A stretch of 64,000 nt of DNA from Ignavibacteriota bacterium (lineage in GTDB: Bacteria > Bacteroidota > Ignavibacteria > Tepidaquicellales > Tepidaquicellaceae): contig JAGQWH010000003.1 of assembly GCA_020437545.1 (NCBI GenBank), forward strand, positions 1 through 64,000, in the 5' to 3' direction. Shown one piece after another: positions 34,837-44,110 of this stretch (position 1 is its first letter; every line of letters starts with the position of its first letter). The position numbers were made by a program, and so were the translations under genes. Below the pieces are notes generated by a model, which worked only from the letters and a program-made list of their open reading frames with translations, did not search any database and was not told the DNA's origin.

Positions 34837-36494
34837 ATAAAATAAAACTTGTTAATTTCCTAATAATATTAACTTTTATAATAGTCAGTCCGGCTGTAAG
34901 CTTTTCCGGAGTGAATAATAGTTTTAACTCTGATGTGAAAAAAGTAAAGCTATTTTCATATTCAAAAAATACGAATGAAAGCGACAATACATCGCCGTTT
35001 GTATCAAAAGCTGTTTTGATGAAGATTAATAAAAACGCTGCCAGAAATTTATTAAACGATGTGAATGAAAACATTCTGTTTCAGATACCAACAGGAATAG
35101 ATTCAAAAATTGAACTTGAGTTAACAAGATCCTATCCTCTTGCTGATGAATATGAAATGGAAAACAGGATCACTTCTGAAATTCAAACAAACAAGATCAA
35201 TCACGGGTTACATTATACAGGTGTCATTAAGGGAGTTTCAAATTCAATGGCATCAGTCAGCATCTTCAGGGATTTTGTAATGGCTGTGATCTCTGATGAT
35301 AACGGAAATTATATTCTTGGATCCGTAAAAAACAACGACAATACTTACTCTGCTAATTATATTTTTTATAATGATGCAGATATGAAAGTCAGCAGCGGTT
35401 TTAATTGTGAAACTGAAACCTATGGAGATAAACTTGTCAGAGCTCTGAATGAAAGTAAGATCAATTCTGCTTACAATCCGCAATCAGACAATCCTGTAGA
35501 TCGCCTTCCCGTTAAAGTGTACTTCGAAGCGGACTACCAGATGTATTTGGATGCAAATCAGGATCTTGAATTGCTTGAAAATTTCATTACGGGTATGTTC
35601 AATTCCGTTATGACTATTTATCAGAATGAATCCATTCCTTTTCAGATATCTTCGCTGGCATACTGGCCTTCTGCCGATCCTTACAGAAACATGGATGATT
35701 CTTATCAGATACTGCTTAATTTCGGCGCTAACAATCAGGACAATTTTCAGGGAAATCTCGGACATCTTCTTTCTACACGAACAAGTAATCTCGGAGGTAT
35801 TGCATGGATAAGAGTTCTATGCACGGAATATAACAGTAATGATTCTGCAGGGAGATATGCATTCAGTAATATCGAAACAAACTACAGTAATTATCCGACC
35901 TATTCATGGACTGTGAACGTTGTAGCTCATGAGATGGGACACAGCATGGGCTCCAGACATACTCATTCATGTGTGTGGCCGCTGGGCTCATTCATAGGAG
36001 CGATTGATTCATGCTATTATGCCGAAGGTACATGTTTTAATGAAAATCAGATCAGAGCAAGAGTCGGGACGATAATGAGCTACTGTCACCTTTGGACAAC
36101 AGCGCAAGGCGGAGGGATTAATCTTGCTTCCGGATTTGGTCAGCTTCCGGGAGATACTATCAGACTCAGATATTCTCAGGCAGCATGTCTTGACAGACTT
36201 CTGAACTCATCCGAAGCGCCTGTGATATATGATCTCGATCAGAATTATCCTAATCCGTTCAATCCGTCTACTAAGATCAGATTTGCAATACCGGTAGATG
36301 GTGAGGTTTCGTTAAAAGTTTATGATATTGGCGGAAGACTTATCACAGAGCTTATCAAAAATAATTATACTCCCGGATTTTATGAAGTGGTATTCAATAC
36401 AACATCATATAATCTATCCAGCGGAATGTATTTCTATACGCTTGAGTCAAATGGTAAACTCATAGATACAAAACAAATGGTTTTTATAAAATAA
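34833..36494 (+). CDS. Secreted zinc metalloprotease (reprolysin-like) with T9SS sorting domain
   Basis: 553 residues. A signal peptide (IILTFIIVSPAVSFSG) and a propeptide-like region of ~200 residues precede the catalytic domain. HEMGHSMGSRHTH near 366-378 is the HExxHxxGxxH zinc motif of metzincins, and GTIMSYCH is the Met-turn. The last ~85 residues (QNYPNPFNPSTKIRF to KQMVFIK) are a type IX sorting domain, so the enzyme is exported to the surface or medium. Overlap of 4 bp with the preceding gene and 10 bp to the following lipoprotein gene suggest one transcript. Confidence 0.88.
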   Translation: MNKIKLVNFLIILTFIIVSPAVSFSGVNNSFNSDVKKVKLFSYSKNTNESDNTSPFVSKAVLMKINKNAARNLLNDVNENILFQIPTGIDSKIELELTRSYPLADEYEMENRITSEIQTNKINHGLHYTGVIKGVSNSMASVSIFRDFVMAVISDDNGNYILGSVKNNDNTYSANYIFYNDADMKVSSGFNCETETYGDKLVRALNESKINSAYNPQSDNPVDRLPVKVYFEADYQMYLDANQDLELLENFITGMFNSVMTIYQNESIPFQISSLAYWPSADPYRNMDDSYQILLNFGANNQDNFQGNLGHLLSTRTSNLGGIAWIRVLCTEYNSNDSAGRYAFSNIETNYSNYPTYSWTVNVVAHEMGHSMGSRHTHSCVWPLGSFIGAIDSCYYAEGTCFNENQIRARVGTIMSYCHLWTTAQGGGINLASGFGQLPGDTIRLRYSQAACLDRLLNSSEAPVIYDLDQNYPNPFNPSTKIRFAIPVDGEVSLKVYDIGGRLITELIKNNYTPGFYEVVFNTTSYNLSSGMYFYTLESNGKLIDTKQMVFIK

Positions 36495-36504
36495 CATTAT
36501 ACTA

Positions 36505-36936
36505 TTGAAAAATTTAATTTACACTCTTCTGATCATGGCTCTGGCTACTTTGATAGGTTGTTCATCAGGTACGGAAAAAAAACCTTTTGCTTTCGGAAAA
36601 GGCAAATATAAATTTGTAATGACAGACAGTTTAGGGAAAAAGATCCTTGACGGAAATTTAACAGTTAAGGATTATCTGGTTAATAATATTTCCGGTACTT
36701 ACGATATAGTTAATGTATATCAGAAAGATTTTATTGCGCTTGGTGTCATGGACGGTACATTTGACGGGAATGTAATACAGGACAGCAATACCGTTTTCAT
36801 AAATACAAATCCCCGCATTGCCGATGCCAATGTTTTCTGGAATATGAAGATCCGCAGCAGTTCGGTTTCAGGGGAATGGAGATATTCTGTTTTCAGAGGA
36901 TCAGTTAATAAAGGTAAAGTTAAGATCACTAAATAA
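36505..36936 (+). CDS. Small lipoprotein of unknown function
   Basis: 143 residues. TTG start at 36505, 10 bp after the protease gene. The leader MKNLIYTLLIMALATLIGC ends in a clear lipobox (LIGC, Cys19). The remainder (YKFVMTDSLGKKILDGNLTV, ISGTYDIVNVY, GVMDGTFDGNVI, VSGEWRYSVFRG) looks like a small beta-barrel. The position suggests it belongs with the metalloprotease cluster. Confidence 0.7.
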   Translation: MKNLIYTLLIMALATLIGCSSGTEKKPFAFGKGKYKFVMTDSLGKKILDGNLTVKDYLVNNISGTYDIVNVYQKDFIALGVMDGTFDGNVIQDSNTVFINTNPRIADANVFWNMKIRSSSVSGEWRYSVFRGSVNKGKVKITK

Positions 36937-36990
36937 TTTTATAGTTATTCAATTTCGATAAAAGTTCTAATTATAAACTAAATTATTATT

Positions 36991-38127
36991 ATGAAAAAAA
37001 CATTTGTATTAATTTTATTCATTTTTGTATTTGGACTTTCTTTAAATTATCTTCAGGCTTATCCAAGGTTTGCAGCATATACGGGAGATAAATGTATGGA
37101 CTGTCATGTGGATCCCACGGGCGGAACCATGAGAAACAGCGGCGGTACGGGTTATGCAAAGAGCAATCTGAATATGGATATGTTCAAAAAAATTGCAGGC
37201 AAGACACAGTTTTCTCCTAAGATCACAAAAGACATATCAGTTGGCGGTGACGTCCGCGTAGCTCAGGTTGATAATGAAGTTGAAGGCGCAGCTAACTATA
37301 ATTCATTTCTTGCAATGCAGGGTGATCTGTATCTTAATGCTCAGCTCAGTAAGATAGTAAGTGTTTTCATTACATCCGGTCTGGAGATTCCGGGGATAGA
37401 AGCAGATTATGAAGTATACGGTATGATCTCTAACTTACCTGCCAACACTTATTTCAAAGTCGGAGTTTATAAACCGAATTACGGGATTAAGATAGTTGAG
37501 CACAGAGCATATCAGAGAAAGTATTTATGGAATGCGCCTTATAATAATAATACAGGTTTTGAATTAGGTATTTCCCCCGAATGGTTTTCAATGAATATTG
37601 GTTTGTATAATCCAATGGATCTTGATTTCCTTGGGCGTGATCCGCATAAAATGTTTGTAGCCAATACTGATGCAAATTTCGGATTCAGCAATAACAATTT
37701 TAATGTAAATGTAGGCGCTTCATTTTTTAATAATCCTCATAATACCCGTGATACTTCGGGAACACAGACTATTACTGCAGTAAATCAGGCATACGGCGGA
37801 TATACACGGATCGGTGTCATTAAGAGAATTGCATTTCTTGGTGAAATAGATTTTCAGGAAAACACATCTGATAGACCTTTGAGAAGAAGTTTGTTTGGAT
37901 ATGCCGAATTGAATTTTCTTGCAATAAAAGGAGTGGAGTTAAGAAGCCAGTATGAATATTACGATATCAACAGAGACATTACGGGAGATCATATACAAAG
38001 GATAAGCGGTGGTGTTGGATTGTTTCCGTTCTATGGATTTGAAACTGAGCTAATGGTAAGATTTCCGATCGAAGATCCCGAGAAAAAGAATAACGAGTTT
38101 CAGTGGAATTTTCATTTTTATTTCTGA
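36991..38127 (+). CDS. Outer-membrane porin-like protein with a single haem-binding CxxCH motif
   Basis: 378 residues. Signal peptide 1-23 (MKKTFVLILFIFVFGLSLNYLQA), then YPRFAAYTGDKCMDCHVDPTGGTMRN with C35-M-D-C38-H39, a c-type haem attachment motif. From residue ~75 the sequence alternates as a beta-barrel (ISVGGDVRVAQ, LYLNAQLSKIVSVFI, FKVGVYKPNYGI, ... FQWNFHFYF) ending in phenylalanine. The arrangement is a one-haem domain joined to a porin-like barrel, as seen in some outer-membrane electron-transfer porins. Whether haem is attached is not proven; no cytochrome maturation genes are in the window. Confidence 0.72.
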   Translation: MKKTFVLILFIFVFGLSLNYLQAYPRFAAYTGDKCMDCHVDPTGGTMRNSGGTGYAKSNLNMDMFKKIAGKTQFSPKITKDISVGGDVRVAQVDNEVEGAANYNSFLAMQGDLYLNAQLSKIVSVFITSGLEIPGIEADYEVYGMISNLPANTYFKVGVYKPNYGIKIVEHRAYQRKYLWNAPYNNNTGFELGISPEWFSMNIGLYNPMDLDFLGRDPHKMFVANTDANFGFSNNNFNVNVGASFFNNPHNTRDTSGTQTITAVNQAYGGYTRIGVIKRIAFLGEIDFQENTSDRPLRRSLFGYAELNFLAIKGVELRSQYEYYDINRDITGDHIQRISGGVGLFPFYGFETELMVRFPIEDPEKKNNEFQWNFHFYF

Positions 38128-38210
38128 CAATTTATAATAATAAAAAACATTACTATAATATTTTCCCGGCTATACAAACTGATTTAATTCCGGATTGTTT
38201 TGATAACTGT

Positions 38211-38240
38211 AATTGCCGCATACCTAAGCCTGCGGCAATT
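38211..38240. terminator. Perfect hairpin between convergent genes
   Basis: AATTGCCGCA (38211-38220) pairs fully with TGCGGCAATT (38231-38240) around a 10-nt loop. No strong T-run follows on either strand, so it is terminator-like rather than a textbook terminator. Confidence 0.6.
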
Positions 38241-38278
38241 CTTGTTAAGCTAATTTCTGTTTGCCCTTAGATTTTATA

Positions 38279-38749
38279 TTAGCTCTCAAAACTTGTTTCT
38301 TCTTCTTCAGTGAAAATTTTGAGAACTTCTTCAGAAGTTTTTGCTTCTTCAAGCTTTTCCCTGAATTCATCCTTGTTCATAAGTCTTGAAATTCTGCTTA
38401 GTAGTTTAATGTGAGCGTTAAGCAGACTTTCTTTGCCGACTATCAGAAATACAAATCGTACCGGTTCGAGATCTATTGAATCAAAATCTATTGGATCTTT
38501 TAAAACTGCAAATGCTGCAACTATGTCTTTTATTTCGTCAGTCTTTCCGTGAGGTATCGCAAATCCTTTTCCGACTCCTGTGGAAACAAGTTTTTCCCTT
38601 TCGATAACACATTCTCTGACCTTTTCCACATCGATCATTAAGCCTGAGTTAGAAGCCAGGTCTACCATTTTGTTTATGGCATCATCTTTATCTGTACATT
38701 CCAGATCCACTGAAATTACTTTCTCATTTAATATGTCGCTAATCTTCAT
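38279..38749 (-). CDS. PTS EIIA (fructose/nitrogen-type) domain protein
   Basis: 156 residues. KGFAIPHGKT places the phosphorylated histidine at His67, as in EIIA of the fructose/mannitol/Ntr group (PtsN-like), and LLSRISRLMNKDEFREKL near 117-134 is the typical C-terminal helix. No EI, HPr or membrane EIIBC gene is near, so a regulatory role is more likely than sugar import. It follows the nucleotidyltransferase gene by 48 bp on the same strand. Confidence 0.88.
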   Translation of the reverse strand: MKISDILNEKVISVDLECTDKDDAINKMVDLASNSGLMIDVEKVRECVIEREKLVSTGVGKGFAIPHGKTDEIKDIVAAFAVLKDPIDFDSIDLEPVRFVFLIVGKESLLNAHIKLLSRISRLMNKDEFREKLEEAKTSEEVLKIFTEEEETSFES

Positions 38750-38797
38750 TTTGTAAAATTTTTATAATTCTGTATAAGTTAATAATTCTTTAAATAC

Positions 38798-41239
38798 TTA
38801 ATCTTGTTTCACGTAACCTTCTATCATTTTTTTAAACTCTTTCATAAGCTGTTTCGACATTTTCTCAGTTGATGATTCTACATTCAAATGCACAAGATTT
38901 TTATCCTTATCAGGAATGCACAATACATTTGTATCCCTGTTGATAAATATCTTAACACCGTCTATCAGCTCCTGCTTGTACTGAACTGTATCTTCCATAA
39001 ATTTTCTCAAAATGGTCCCTTTCTCTTCCTTGGTACATATAATGTTTTCTTTTAATTTCACCAGCTTAGGTGTAGTCTTATTAAGCTTGTCCAGAGACTG
39101 ATTGCTTAATGCAATAAGCTCAAGTATCTTTGCGACAGAAAACATTCCGTCCGTTGAATATAAAAAGTCCGGAAATAAAAATCCTCCGCGGTTTCCTCCG
39201 ACAAAGCTTACATCCGGATCATCGCATGCTTTCATCATGGAGTAATGTGCGTCTTTTACTCTTACAACTTCCACACCGAATTCTTTTGCTACTATGTCTA
39301 CTTCATGTGTCACCTGTACCGGCACAGCGATCTTCCTTACATTATCGGTTACCATCAGGAACATCTTGAGAACAAGTACAAGGAATCTGTCCCCCTCAAG
39401 TATTTTACCTTCTTTTGTTATTATCCATATTTTTTCTCCGCCTGCATCGATCATGAATCCAATATCATAATGAAGTGATTTTACAACATAGGATAAATGA
39501 TTCAGTGAACTCCGGAATTCTTCTTCGGTTCGGGTCAACTTTTCAGTATCGAGATGCGCTGCGAGAGATACAACTTCACAGTTGAATTCACCTAGAATAT
39601 TCGGAAATATGGTAGAAGCTATTCCGTATGCATAATCTATTACAAGATGAAACTTCCTTTTTCTTATTGCCTGCAGATCAAGACAATTAAGAAAATGCCT
39701 TTTGTATTTTTCATTTGTCCTCTCCTGAAATGTCAGCGATCCGACCTTGTTGTAATCAGCTCTCTGATATTCCTCACTGAAAAAAATCTTTTCAAGGGTC
39801 TTCGTTTTATTTCCGGAAAGATCCCTGCCGTCATTATCAAAAAATATTATATCAGTAAACATTTTATTGAATGGAGCTTTCCTTACAAATATTCCGCCTG
39901 CACCCTGTCCGCTTTTAAGCTCCTGTCTCAGAATAGGGATTGGTATTACCTGGGAATCAATTACATTCACACCCGCTGACATTATACCGCTTGTAATAGA
40001 CCGCTTGATCATGTTCGAAATAAAATCACTGTCACGGGCTATTAATATCTTATTTCCCTGACCGATTGAAGTGCCGTATACCGAGCCAAGCTTTGCGCCA
40101 AACTCAGGATTTATCTGAAGATTTGAAAGACCGGATATCCTTGAATCTGTAAACAGATCGCTGAAAAATTTATCATCATAAATAACGCTTCGGGTAATTT
40201 TGCTGTTGTTCTCAATATCTTTTTTATCCCAGATCTTTATGCTCGAACTGATAAAAACATTTTTTCCTATGTTGCAATTATTTCCAATGAATACATAGTC
40301 ATTGATCTTTGTGTTTGCTCCTATCTTACATGAGCTTCCGACCACGTCATATAAAAGATTTGAATTAACATCGATCTTTACATTATCCCAGAGAACTGTG
40401 TTTTTTATTACAGTGCCTTTACCTATCACAACTTTATCGCCAATTATACTATTTTCAATAGTTGCTTTCTTATCGATCTTCGCACTCTTACTTATGCAGT
40501 TACCTTTTTTGTCTGTGCCTTTAATATAGCTTAGCTTGCCTTTAAGTGTATCCATGTTTGCATCTATATACTCTTCAAGATTACCTACGTCTCTCCAGTA
40601 ACCTTTTGTCTTGCATCCGAAGATCGGGATCTTCTTTTCAAGTAGCTGAGGGAAAAGATCTTTGGAAAAATCATAATTCTCTCCCGGCGGTATGTAGTTG
40701 AATATTTCCTTGTTGAAAATATAAATGCCTGTGTTTATAGTATCTGAAAAGACCTCTGATGAAGACGGCTTTTCCAGAAATCTGACTATGCGGTCTTTTT
40801 TATCAGTGAGTACAATTCCGTATTGAAGTGGATTCTTTGAGCTGTATAATGATAATGTTGCTATTGTATTTTTCTTGTTGTGAAAATCCGAAAGTCCGGT
40901 GAGATTAAAATCCGTAAGTACGTCTCCGCTTATTACTATGAATTTGTCCTTAATATATTTTTCAGATAATTTTACCGCGCCAGCAGTTCCGAAGTCCTCA
41001 CCCGGAACAATATACTTGATTTTTACTCCGAACTTTCGTCCGTCTCCGAGATAATCACGGATCTTGTCCGGCATAAAATAAAGAAGCACAACATAATCTT
41101 TTATAGAATGAGTTTTTAAAAGATTAATGATGTGTTCAAGAATCGGTTTATTGACTATCGGTACCATTGGTTTCGGAATGTTGTTGGTCAGAGGTCTGAG
41201 CCTCGTTCCAAAACCGCCTGCCATTATGACTGCCTGCAA
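38798..41239 (-). CDS. Sugar nucleotidyltransferase fused to a phosphomannomutase-like domain
   Basis: 813 residues. Residues 1-235 form a nucleotidyltransferase (MAGGFGTRLRPLT at 6-18, KPMVPIVNKPILEH, then SGDVLTD); residues ~250-370 carry left-handed beta-helix hexapeptides (IENSIIGDKVVIGKGTVIKN). Residues ~385-800 resemble the alpha-D-phosphohexomutase fold, but the usual TASHNP serine loop is replaced by GGIFVRKAPFNK, the DGDGDR metal loop by IDAGGEKIW, and the GEESG sugar loop by GGNRGGF. Proteins of this layout are annotated mannose-1-phosphate guanylyltransferase/phosphomannomutase, but the mutase half looks inactive. It likely makes an activated sugar for surface glycans. Confidence 0.82.
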   Translation of the reverse strand: MQAVIMAGGFGTRLRPLTNNIPKPMVPIVNKPILEHIINLLKTHSIKDYVVLLYFMPDKIRDYLGDGRKFGVKIKYIVPGEDFGTAGAVKLSEKYIKDKFIVISGDVLTDFNLTGLSDFHNKKNTIATLSLYSSKNPLQYGIVLTDKKDRIVRFLEKPSSSEVFSDTINTGIYIFNKEIFNYIPPGENYDFSKDLFPQLLEKKIPIFGCKTKGYWRDVGNLEEYIDANMDTLKGKLSYIKGTDKKGNCISKSAKIDKKATIENSIIGDKVVIGKGTVIKNTVLWDNVKIDVNSNLLYDVVGSSCKIGANTKINDYVFIGNNCNIGKNVFISSSIKIWDKKDIENNSKITRSVIYDDKFFSDLFTDSRISGLSNLQINPEFGAKLGSVYGTSIGQGNKILIARDSDFISNMIKRSITSGIMSAGVNVIDSQVIPIPILRQELKSGQGAGGIFVRKAPFNKMFTDIIFFDNDGRDLSGNKTKTLEKIFFSEEYQRADYNKVGSLTFQERTNEKYKRHFLNCLDLQAIRKRKFHLVIDYAYGIASTIFPNILGEFNCEVVSLAAHLDTEKLTRTEEEFRSSLNHLSYVVKSLHYDIGFMIDAGGEKIWIITKEGKILEGDRFLVLVLKMFLMVTDNVRKIAVPVQVTHEVDIVAKEFGVEVVRVKDAHYSMMKACDDPDVSFVGGNRGGFLFPDFLYSTDGMFSVAKILELIALSNQSLDKLNKTTPKLVKLKENIICTKEEKGTILRKFMEDTVQYKQELIDGVKIFINRDTNVLCIPDKDKNLVHLNVESSTEKMSKQLMKEFKKMIEGYVKQD

Positions 41240-41281
41240 AATATTATCGGTTAAATTTTATATTTTGAAAATTATCCTGAA

Positions 41282-41899
41282 TTATTTTCCGTCTTTCTTA
41301 TTGAAATCAAAATTCACATCCGGTGCCTTATCGCTTCCTGCAACTGATTTAAAATATTCTTTTTCCTTGAACCCGAATATCTTTGCGGAAATCAATGTTG
41401 GAAAGCTCCTTACTTCTGAATTATAACTCTGCACCATTTCATTAAATCTTCTTCTTTCGACTGAGATCCTGTTTTCAGTACCTTCAAGCTGTGACTGAAG
41501 CTGTAAAAAATTTTCATTTGATTTCAGATTCGGGTAGTTTTCCGAAACTACAAGCAATCTTGATAAAGCGCTTGAGAGCTGGTCCTGTGCCTGCTGGAAT
41601 GCCTGAAATTTCTGCGGATCGCTTAAATCGTCTGCACTGAGCTTCATCTGTCCGACTTTGCTTCTTGCATCAGTGACTTCGGTCAAAGTGCTTTTTTCAA
41701 AATCTGCAGAACCCTGAACTGTGCTTACCAGATTAGGGATCAGATCAGCTCTTCTCTGATACTGATTTTCCACCTGTGACCATGCAGAGTTGACACCTTC
41801 TTCCATGGTTACCAGTTTATTATAACCGCAACCGTAGAAATTAGTTGATGCGATCATCAATAATACAACAAAGAGTAATTTACCTGTAGCTGTTCTCAT
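41282..41899 (-). CDS. LemA family protein
   Basis: 205 residues. MRTATGKLLFVVLLMIASTNFYGCGYN is a signal or anchor with a lipobox-like FYGC, followed by the LemA core: YNKLVTMEEGVNSAWSQVENQYQRRADLIPNLVSTVQG, and LLVVSENYPNLKSNENF and TENRISVERRRFNEMVQSYN further on. LemA proteins are long helical envelope proteins of uncertain role. It is 42 bp upstream of the nucleotidyltransferase gene. Confidence 0.92.
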   Translation of the reverse strand: MRTATGKLLFVVLLMIASTNFYGCGYNKLVTMEEGVNSAWSQVENQYQRRADLIPNLVSTVQGSADFEKSTLTEVTDARSKVGQMKLSADDLSDPQKFQAFQQAQDQLSSALSRLLVVSENYPNLKSNENFLQLQSQLEGTENRISVERRRFNEMVQSYNSEVRSFPTLISAKIFGFKEKEYFKSVAGSDKAPDVNFDFNKKDGK

Positions 41900-42003
41900 T
41901 TCGAAATTTAATTATTTAATTTTTCAAAAATACTACTATGAGTTTATAAATACAATTCTTTATTATTAATTTAATTGTAAGGCAGACATTTGCTTGTATT
42001 ATT

Positions 42004-42059
42004 CAAAGTTCAACTGTCAATTCTTAACTACTAACTATTAACTATTAACTGCCTTCAAC
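42004..42059. repeat. Heptamer array over the asparagine synthase stop codon
   Basis: Units caaagtt, caactgt, caattct, taactac, taactat, taactat, taactgc, cttcaac: eight copies of 7 bp, strongest from 42025 to 42052. The stop codon (TTA on the plus strand at 42045-42047) and the last codons of the gene lie inside it. Confidence 0.75.
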
Positions 42060-44033
42060 TCCATACATCTTCTTCCATTTTGCAAAGTTATATATCTTCC
42101 ATAAAAAATTTGATTTTATATCTTCATTTGATATAATGCTGTCATAATTCTTTATTATAGAAGGGATGTCAATAAACTCTGCCAGCTCTTTATCTTCATT
42201 CAGTATTTTTATGAATTCTTCTTTGAGAATTTTCATCCATCTTCTTTCAGGAGTCGGGAAACCCTTTTTATCCTTGCGCCAGACTACATTGTCCGGAACA
42301 ATATTTTTCATTGCATTCCTTAATATCCATTTGCTCCAGCCGTCATGTATCTTGTAAATACCTTCAGTCTCAAAGAGCATTTTTACCTGTCTGAAATCAA
42401 GGAAAGGCGTCCGCGACTCTATTGAGAATTTCATTGCATTCCGGTCTTCATATCGCAACAGAATCGGCAGAATATACTGTGAAAGATCTTCATAAAGCTT
42501 CAGATTTAAATTACCGGTAGTTCTGTATTTCAGTATGTTGTTTTCAGACTGACTTATCAAAAAATCCCGGTTATAATATTCACTTGTCAGACTTTTTAAA
42601 TTCTTATTTTTAAGATTAAGGAAATATTTCAGACCTCTGATTGAGATCTCCATACCTTTACTGAAATTTTTCATAAGCTCTGATGCCAGTGTGAAGTAGT
42701 TTCCGTTTCTGAACAGGTTCGAATACTGAAATCCGAAATACACTTCATACCCGCCGAGAGTCTCGTCACCTCCCTGGCCGTCAAGCAATACAGTTATATT
42801 ATTTTCACCCGCTAAGCGCATAACATTATACTGAGCATAAGGTGACGTGCTGATCAAAGGTTCATCAAGCTGGAAAATAAAATCATCCGTGTCTTTTAAC
42901 AGGAAATCTGATTCCTGAAGATCTTTCCTGTCAGGATAAACATAATGTGAATCACAATTTGTGACTTTGACTATTTCTTCTATGAATTTCCGCTCGTCAT
43001 ATCTTTCGTCATCATACACCGCTGAGAATGACTTTTGTCTCTCACCTGTTTGATTCAGATTATTTACACCGTCTTTTTTAAGAATGTTGTTGATGATCGT
43101 GACTATCGTTGAAGAATCCAGACCGCCGCTGAGACAGGTACCCAAAGGAACATCAGCACGGAGCCTTAATTTTACCGCATCGTGCATTAGTCCGGAAAAA
43201 TTCTTTTTGATATTCTGAAAATTCTTCTCATCATATTTCCCCATTTCTTTATTTACATCCAAAGAGAAATACTTGATCAGTATGAATTCATTTCCCCGAA
43301 TTTTTATGTAATGTGAAGGCGGAAGATGTTTTATATTTTTTATGAATGTATTCTCTGTGTGATCGGCAAAATTATTTATCAGATAATCATAGACTATATC
43401 TTTGTTCAGTACTTTTTTGAATGAAGGATCTGTTCTGAAATATTCGGTAATCTCTTTCAGCTCAGAGGCAAATATAAATGTCTTTTCATCTTTGTAATAA
43501 TAAAACGGCTTTACTCCAAATCTGTCCCGCGAGCAGAACAGAATGTTCTTCCTCATATCATAAAGCGCGATCGCCCACATACCGTTGAATCTGCTGAGAC
43601 ATTCTTCTCCCCATTCTATATATGAGTTGAGTATAACTTCGGTATCCGTTCCGGTATGAAATTTATACCCTTTGGAAATTAATTCTTCGCGTATCTCAAT
43701 ATAATTATAAACTTCACCGTTAAATATTATACTTATATTTTTTTCATTATTGAAAAATGGCTGATGACCGTTTACTGACAGGTCAATTATTGACAGTCGT
43801 CTGAATCCGAAAGCAAGATTGAGAGTTTTATCCGTTCCGGAAAGTATATGCGTGCCTTTTCGGATCTGTGAAGTTTCACCGTATCTTTCTTCAAATGTCC
43901 GATCTTTTGTATTGAACAAAGCATAACCCTCATCATCAGGACCTCTGTGCTTTATTATATTCAAAGAGTTTTGAAATGACTTCAGATCAACATTCTCTTC
44001 ATTGAAATTTAAAACGCCAAGTATACCGCACAT
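42045..44033 (-). CDS. asnB: Asparagine synthase, glutamine-hydrolysing
   Basis: 662 residues. MCGILGVLNF begins with the catalytic Cys2 of a class II glutamine amidotransferase; IKHRGPDDEGY, FNGEVYNYIEIREEL and HTGTDTEVIL follow. The synthetase domain has the PP-loop LSGGLDSST near 300 and DGQGGDETLGGYEVYF. It makes asparagine, or in glycan clusters amidates other carboxylates, from aspartate, glutamine and ATP. An intrinsic terminator (44056-44085) separates it from the gene upstream, so it has its own promoter. A heptamer array covers its stop codon. Confidence 0.92.
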   Translation of the reverse strand: MCGILGVLNFNEENVDLKSFQNSLNIIKHRGPDDEGYALFNTKDRTFEERYGETSQIRKGTHILSGTDKTLNLAFGFRRLSIIDLSVNGHQPFFNNEKNISIIFNGEVYNYIEIREELISKGYKFHTGTDTEVILNSYIEWGEECLSRFNGMWAIALYDMRKNILFCSRDRFGVKPFYYYKDEKTFIFASELKEITEYFRTDPSFKKVLNKDIVYDYLINNFADHTENTFIKNIKHLPPSHYIKIRGNEFILIKYFSLDVNKEMGKYDEKNFQNIKKNFSGLMHDAVKLRLRADVPLGTCLSGGLDSSTIVTIINNILKKDGVNNLNQTGERQKSFSAVYDDERYDERKFIEEIVKVTNCDSHYVYPDRKDLQESDFLLKDTDDFIFQLDEPLISTSPYAQYNVMRLAGENNITVLLDGQGGDETLGGYEVYFGFQYSNLFRNGNYFTLASELMKNFSKGMEISIRGLKYFLNLKNKNLKSLTSEYYNRDFLISQSENNILKYRTTGNLNLKLYEDLSQYILPILLRYEDRNAMKFSIESRTPFLDFRQVKMLFETEGIYKIHDGWSKWILRNAMKNIVPDNVVWRKDKKGFPTPERRWMKILKEEFIKILNEDKELAEFIDIPSIIKNYDSIISNEDIKSNFLWKIYNFAKWKKMYGVEGS

Positions 44034-44049
44034 TTATTAGTATTGTATG

Positions 44050-44085
44050 AAATAAAAAGGTAATCTAAGAATTTAGATCACCTTT
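44050..44085 (-). terminator. Rho-independent terminator, minus strand
   Basis: On the minus strand AAAGGTGATCTAA (44085-44073) pairs with TTAGATTACCTTT (44068-44056) with one mismatch and a 4-nt loop, running into TTTTTATTT. It closes the transcript of the DNRLRE-domain gene. Confidence 0.85.
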
Positions 44086-44110
44086 AGAAATAACAAAAAT
44101 CAATGGAATT

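Noticed and set aside
38211-38240. Confident terminator call for the perfect hairpin
   Set aside because: It has no T-run on either side, so I kept it only as terminator-like.
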